From positions 4,449 to 68,448 of the forward strand of contig UQVY01000011.1 in the NCBI GenBank assembly GCA_900544545.1: a stretch of 64,000 nucleotides of DNA. The letters are read 5' to 3'. Below the pieces are notes generated by a model. The model saw only the letters and a program-made list of their open reading frames with translations. It was not told where the DNA came from and did not search any database. This document shows, in pieces, positions 60,972 through 64,000 of the stretch; position 1 is the first letter of the stretch; every line of letters begins with the position of its first letter. Origin of the DNA: an uncultured Eubacteriales bacterium (GTDB lineage Bacteria > Bacillota > Clostridia > Christensenellales > CAG-314). Made by a program: the position numbers and the translations under genes.

Positions 60972-61949
60972 ATGAAGCGATTTAACGGAAAAACGACAGC
61001 CGTACTTATTGCGATGCTCGTCCTTATTGTCATTTTTGCGGGCATTTCGGTATCGAAGTACGTTATCGGCGACAAAAAGGAAATCGAAGGCAGGTACACG
61101 GATTTCGTCATAAGCTACGAGGGCGACAATCAGGCTGCCGTGCTGAACGGGAACGTCGCTTACGTGGGTATAAAAGTAAGGAATTTTACGGAGAGCAAAC
61201 TTTCGAAAAGAGACGTAACTTTCAGAATGAGAGCGCCGACCGGGACGGAAAGCGATGCCGGAAAGGTTTCCGACGCGTTCGGAAACGAATTGACGATTCA
61301 TTCGGAAAGCAAGAATTATCAGGTTTCAATCGAGACTTCGGGCAGTGACGAAAGCGGTTTTTTCAGGCTTGAAAAGGACAATCGCAACGAATTTACGCTT
61401 ATCGTAAAAATCACGAGAACGAGCGGCGGCGCGCTTGACCTCGGAAGCACGGAAAAGCTTTCGCTGATATTGGAGACGGATAAGCCGTATAAGGATATGA
61501 AAGTGCTTACGATACACGTTTCGAACGCGAGAATATCGGTAGGCGTGGACGGCGGCGGAACGTATCAGGGGTTCGACGAAATAAAGGTCAATCTTAAATC
61601 GTCGGTGAATTTCGTTTACGAGAACGAAACCGTCAATCCGCAAGCGTCGTATAAGGCGAAAATCGTCTTGAGAATCACGGGCAACGTGATATTCGATTCG
61701 GGCAGATTCGAAGAGCAGTATACTTCCGTTACGGAAAGAAGCGGGGAATGGGCGTACTCTTTTGAGAACGGTACGCTTACCTTTACGATAGAGTCGGGTG
61801 CGGATATGTATCTGTATTTTTACGCGGCGGGCGATTGCTCGATAACGGCGGAGGCGTACGTATACGATAAAGATTCTCCCGAAAAAGAACAAATTTCCGG
61901 ATTGGGGACGTCCGAAAACGGAGTTTATACGGTATATCGACAGCAGTGA
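60972..61949 (+). CDS. SipW-type exported protein 3
   Basis: A 325-residue protein with a signal helix (TTAVLIAMLVLIVIFAGI) followed by SVSKYVIGDKKEIEGRYTDF, matching the SKY pattern. The mature part is an Ig-like beta fold with several short Gly-Ser-rich turns and ends GVYTVYRQQ. AAGGAG lies upstream. No anchor; likely an accessory matrix protein. Confidence 0.82.
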   Translation: MKRFNGKTTAVLIAMLVLIVIFAGISVSKYVIGDKKEIEGRYTDFVISYEGDNQAAVLNGNVAYVGIKVRNFTESKLSKRDVTFRMRAPTGTESDAGKVSDAFGNELTIHSESKNYQVSIETSGSDESGFFRLEKDNRNEFTLIVKITRTSGGALDLGSTEKLSLILETDKPYKDMKVLTIHVSNARISVGVDGGGTYQGFDEIKVNLKSSVNFVYENETVNPQASYKAKIVLRITGNVIFDSGRFEEQYTSVTERSGEWAYSFENGTLTFTIESGADMYLYFYAAGDCSITAEAYVYDKDSPEKEQISGLGTSENGVYTVYRQQ

Positions 61950-61963
61950 AAGGAGAAACGGGT

Positions 61964-64000
61964 ATGAAAATCAATCTGAATTCGTCTGAACGCAAAAGAA
62001 CGATAGTAATTCTTTCGGCAGTTTTATGCTGTCTTCTTTCGCTTCTCATAGTATTATCGACGACGGGAAAGACGTATTCCGCTTCCGTGACGATAGACGT
62101 GCCGGACGGGGAAAACTTCAGCGTTTATATCGGCGGAATCGGCGTAACGCGAAACTCCGACGGTAAATACGCCGTTGAATCTGGCTCGGAAATAACGGTT
62201 ACGGTAATCAACGAATCGGGAATTTTCGAATCGGTGAATATTACGGGAGTCAGTTCCTACGAGTCTGGGAAACAGACGCAGAAAGTTACCGTAAATGCGG
62301 ACGCGGTTTCCGTGAGCGTAACGGGAAAGAGCGAGCTTTCCGGAGGCAAAGGCAGATATTTCGGAAATCCGTATCTCATAAGCAGCGAAGAATACGTTTA
62401 CGCGCTTTCGAGGATACTTAAGGGCGAAGGTTCGGACGAGGATTTCGGGCGATTCGGAAAGACGATAAGCGAGGACGCCCGCAAAGAGCTTGCAACGAGC
62501 TATTACAAGATGACGACGTCTTTGTTTCTTTCGGCAGGCGAATTTACGGGCATAGGTTCCCGCGGAGGTCTTGCGTTTCAGGGTTGTTTCGATTTCAACG
62601 GACACAAAGCCACGATAGGTATAAACAGGACGGATTATAACGATTACCAAGGCGAATTCGTAAGTCAGAATTTCGGGACCTCGACCGCGAAGGTAGCGGA
62701 TTACGGGTTCTTTTCGTACGTCTACGGCGACGGCGAAAATCCCTGTCTTGTCAGAAACGCCGACGTTCAGGGTTATATAGGTATAAATACCGAAAATCAG
62801 TCGGGTACGGACTCTCTTATGATAAACGCGGGCGGACTTGCGGGAACGGCGGGAAAAAACGTTATATTCGACGGAATTTCGTCCAAAGTTTCGGTTTCCG
62901 TTCAGGTCAATCGGGCGAGTCTTTATATCGGCGGCGTTTTCGGGAGATGTTCATCTTCGGTAGAGGCGTGGTGCAAGGCGGAATACGACAGCCGTCATCA
63001 TAACGTTTCGGGAATTACTTCCGGTACGGGCGCAGTCGCGTCAGCCGGAGGTTTCGCGGGATTTCTTCATAACGCGTCGGTCAGCGGATTCGTAATGAGC
63101 GTAGGTTCCACCACCGTTCTCGCGAGTTCTCTCGGCGAAAATTCGGGTTCTGCGTATGCGGGAGGCTTCGCGGGAGTCGTTTATCTCGGAAGAATGGGAT
63201 TTGCTGAGGAGTCCGAGCCGTCCGCTATGCTGATAGCCGACGTAACGATGAAAATTTCGGGCGAGTATCTCGTAAGCGCGGTTATCAACAACTCGGGCGG
63301 AGATAAATCCTCGATAGACATACAAGGAAACAGGCAGGTTTCTGCGATTTCGGGAGGAGTGGCCGCGACTATACACAGGGGAAGCCAAGGCTTATCCGAG
63401 GACCGGACAGTTACTTTTACCGACGTCAGATACGAAAAGAACGGCGGAAACGGCGACGTAAAGGCTAAAATAACGGCTCAGACGGCCGACGAAAGCGCTT
63501 CGGGAGTCGTAATCGCGGGCGGAGGCATAGGTTTTGCTCATAAGGACGTAAACAAATACATAGAATATGCGAGCGCGTCGCTCGAGAGCTACGTTTTTCA
63601 TTGCGAGGCGGAGATTTCGGCGACTCAGAACGGTTACGGACCGGCTTACGCGGGCGGAATTTTCGGAGTCGGCTCGTTCGAGATAAGAAATCTCATCGGC
63701 GGAACGTACGTGCCGATAACGGCGGGCTGCGCGTATCCGGAGTATTCTTATACCGTTACCGCACAGCAGTCCGCAAGCTCCCGGAAATATAAGGCAAATA
63801 ACACGGACGTCCGTTACGAAGTATGCGCGGGCGGATATTCGTCGCGACTGAAACCGGCTATCGTTTTCGGCGGAGTTACCTTTAATCTCGGTAAAGGCAC
63901 GATAAGAGCGATAAGAGAAGTCGCTTCCACGGCGATAGGAGATATTGCGGCGGGAGGTTTCGCGGGGATAATAACGGCGGACGATACGTCGTTGGATAAG
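61964..64000 (+). CDS. Large GLUG-like adhesin, 3' end outside window
   Basis: 679 residues with no stop before the window end. The ATG (61964) follows AAAGGAGA by 8 nt. A membrane helix (TIVILSAVLCCLLSLLIVLS) is followed by an Ig-like domain (VTVINESGIFESVNITGV). Repeated Gly-rich beta-helix segments follow (GGLAGTAGKN, GGFAGFLHNASVSGF, GGFAGVVYLG, GGIFGVGSFEIRNLIGG), like GLUG or pectin-lyase-fold adhesins. It is the last visible gene of the riboswitch operon and likely a large surface structure. Confidence 0.82.
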   Translation, partial: MKINLNSSERKRTIVILSAVLCCLLSLLIVLSTTGKTYSASVTIDVPDGENFSVYIGGIGVTRNSDGKYAVESGSEITVTVINESGIFESVNITGVSSYESGKQTQKVTVNADAVSVSVTGKSELSGGKGRYFGNPYLISSEEYVYALSRILKGEGSDEDFGRFGKTISEDARKELATSYYKMTTSLFLSAGEFTGIGSRGGLAFQGCFDFNGHKATIGINRTDYNDYQGEFVSQNFGTSTAKVADYGFFSYVYGDGENPCLVRNADVQGYIGINTENQSGTDSLMINAGGLAGTAGKNVIFDGISSKVSVSVQVNRASLYIGGVFGRCSSSVEAWCKAEYDSRHHNVSGITSGTGAVASAGGFAGFLHNASVSGFVMSVGSTTVLASSLGENSGSAYAGGFAGVVYLGRMGFAEESEPSAMLIADVTMKISGEYLVSAVINNSGGDKSSIDIQGNRQVSAISGGVAATIHRGSQGLSEDRTVTFTDVRYEKNGGNGDVKAKITAQTADESASGVVIAGGGIGFAHKDVNKYIEYASASLESYVFHCEAEISATQNGYGPAYAGGIFGVGSFEIRNLIGGTYVPITAGCAYPEYSYTVTAQQSASSRKYKANNTDVRYEVCAGGYSSRLKPAIVFGGVTFNLGKGTIRAIREVASTAIGDIAAGGFAGIITADDTSLDK

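Overview
The window suggests a low-to-mid GC anaerobic Clostridia-type Firmicute. It has strong AAGGAGG ribosome binding sites, canonical -35/-10 promoters, an anaerobic oxygen-defence cluster (superoxide reductase, rubrerythrin, flavodiiron protein, Bcp), SipW-type signal peptidase, and BspA-like leucine-rich surface proteins. An uncultivated gut lineage such as Christensenellales is a guess; no rRNA or tRNA gene is present to test it.

Region 1 (1-~16,660, minus strand, more GC-rich) is the part of an integrative conjugative element (ICE) that falls inside the window. It runs from a HTH/DUF6017 replication-type protein through DUF5348, PcfB, the VirD4 coupling protein, a Maff2 small membrane protein, a VirB6-like protein, PrgI, the VirB4 ATPase, an orphan DNA methyltransferase, a CHAP-domain cell-wall hydrolase, DUF4315, a CD1107-type protein and topoisomerase III, which leaves the window at base 1. 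The virB4 gene is split by a complete 2,437-bp group II intron that encodes a reverse transcriptase/maturase/HNH protein.

Region 2 (16.7-28.3 kb) is a scarred accessory region. It has two serine recombinase remnants, a protease-like remnant and a lipoprotein. These are followed by an oxidative-stress cluster in which the flavodiiron protein has lost its middle and rubrerythrin and a TetR regulator have lost their 5' ends. DNA glycosylase Tag, a large secreted protein, and broken GNAT, PNPOx and DUF2975 genes complete it.

Region 3 (28.3-57.6 kb) holds three loci that each pair a MarR-type winged-helix regulator with a secreted subtilase. The first two subtilases are very large (2,084 and about 2,446 aa) and carry BspA-type leucine-rich repeats. 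The second and third loci also carry an InlB-repeat lipoprotein. Between loci 2 and 3 lies a small mobile-element scar (47-52 kb) with a Vat-like acetyltransferase, a truncated Rep gene, structured DNA and a decayed type I restriction gene.

Region 4 (57.65 kb to the end) is a surface-fibre operon. It has a good promoter, a canonical c-di-GMP-I riboswitch overlapping an intrinsic terminator, a TasA/camelysin-like protein, a membrane protein, the SipW-type signal peptidase, two more SipW-type exported proteins and a large GLUG-like adhesin that runs off the window. The likely logic is that c-di-GMP sets the production of a surface matrix, while the neighbouring MarR-controlled loci make surface proteases.
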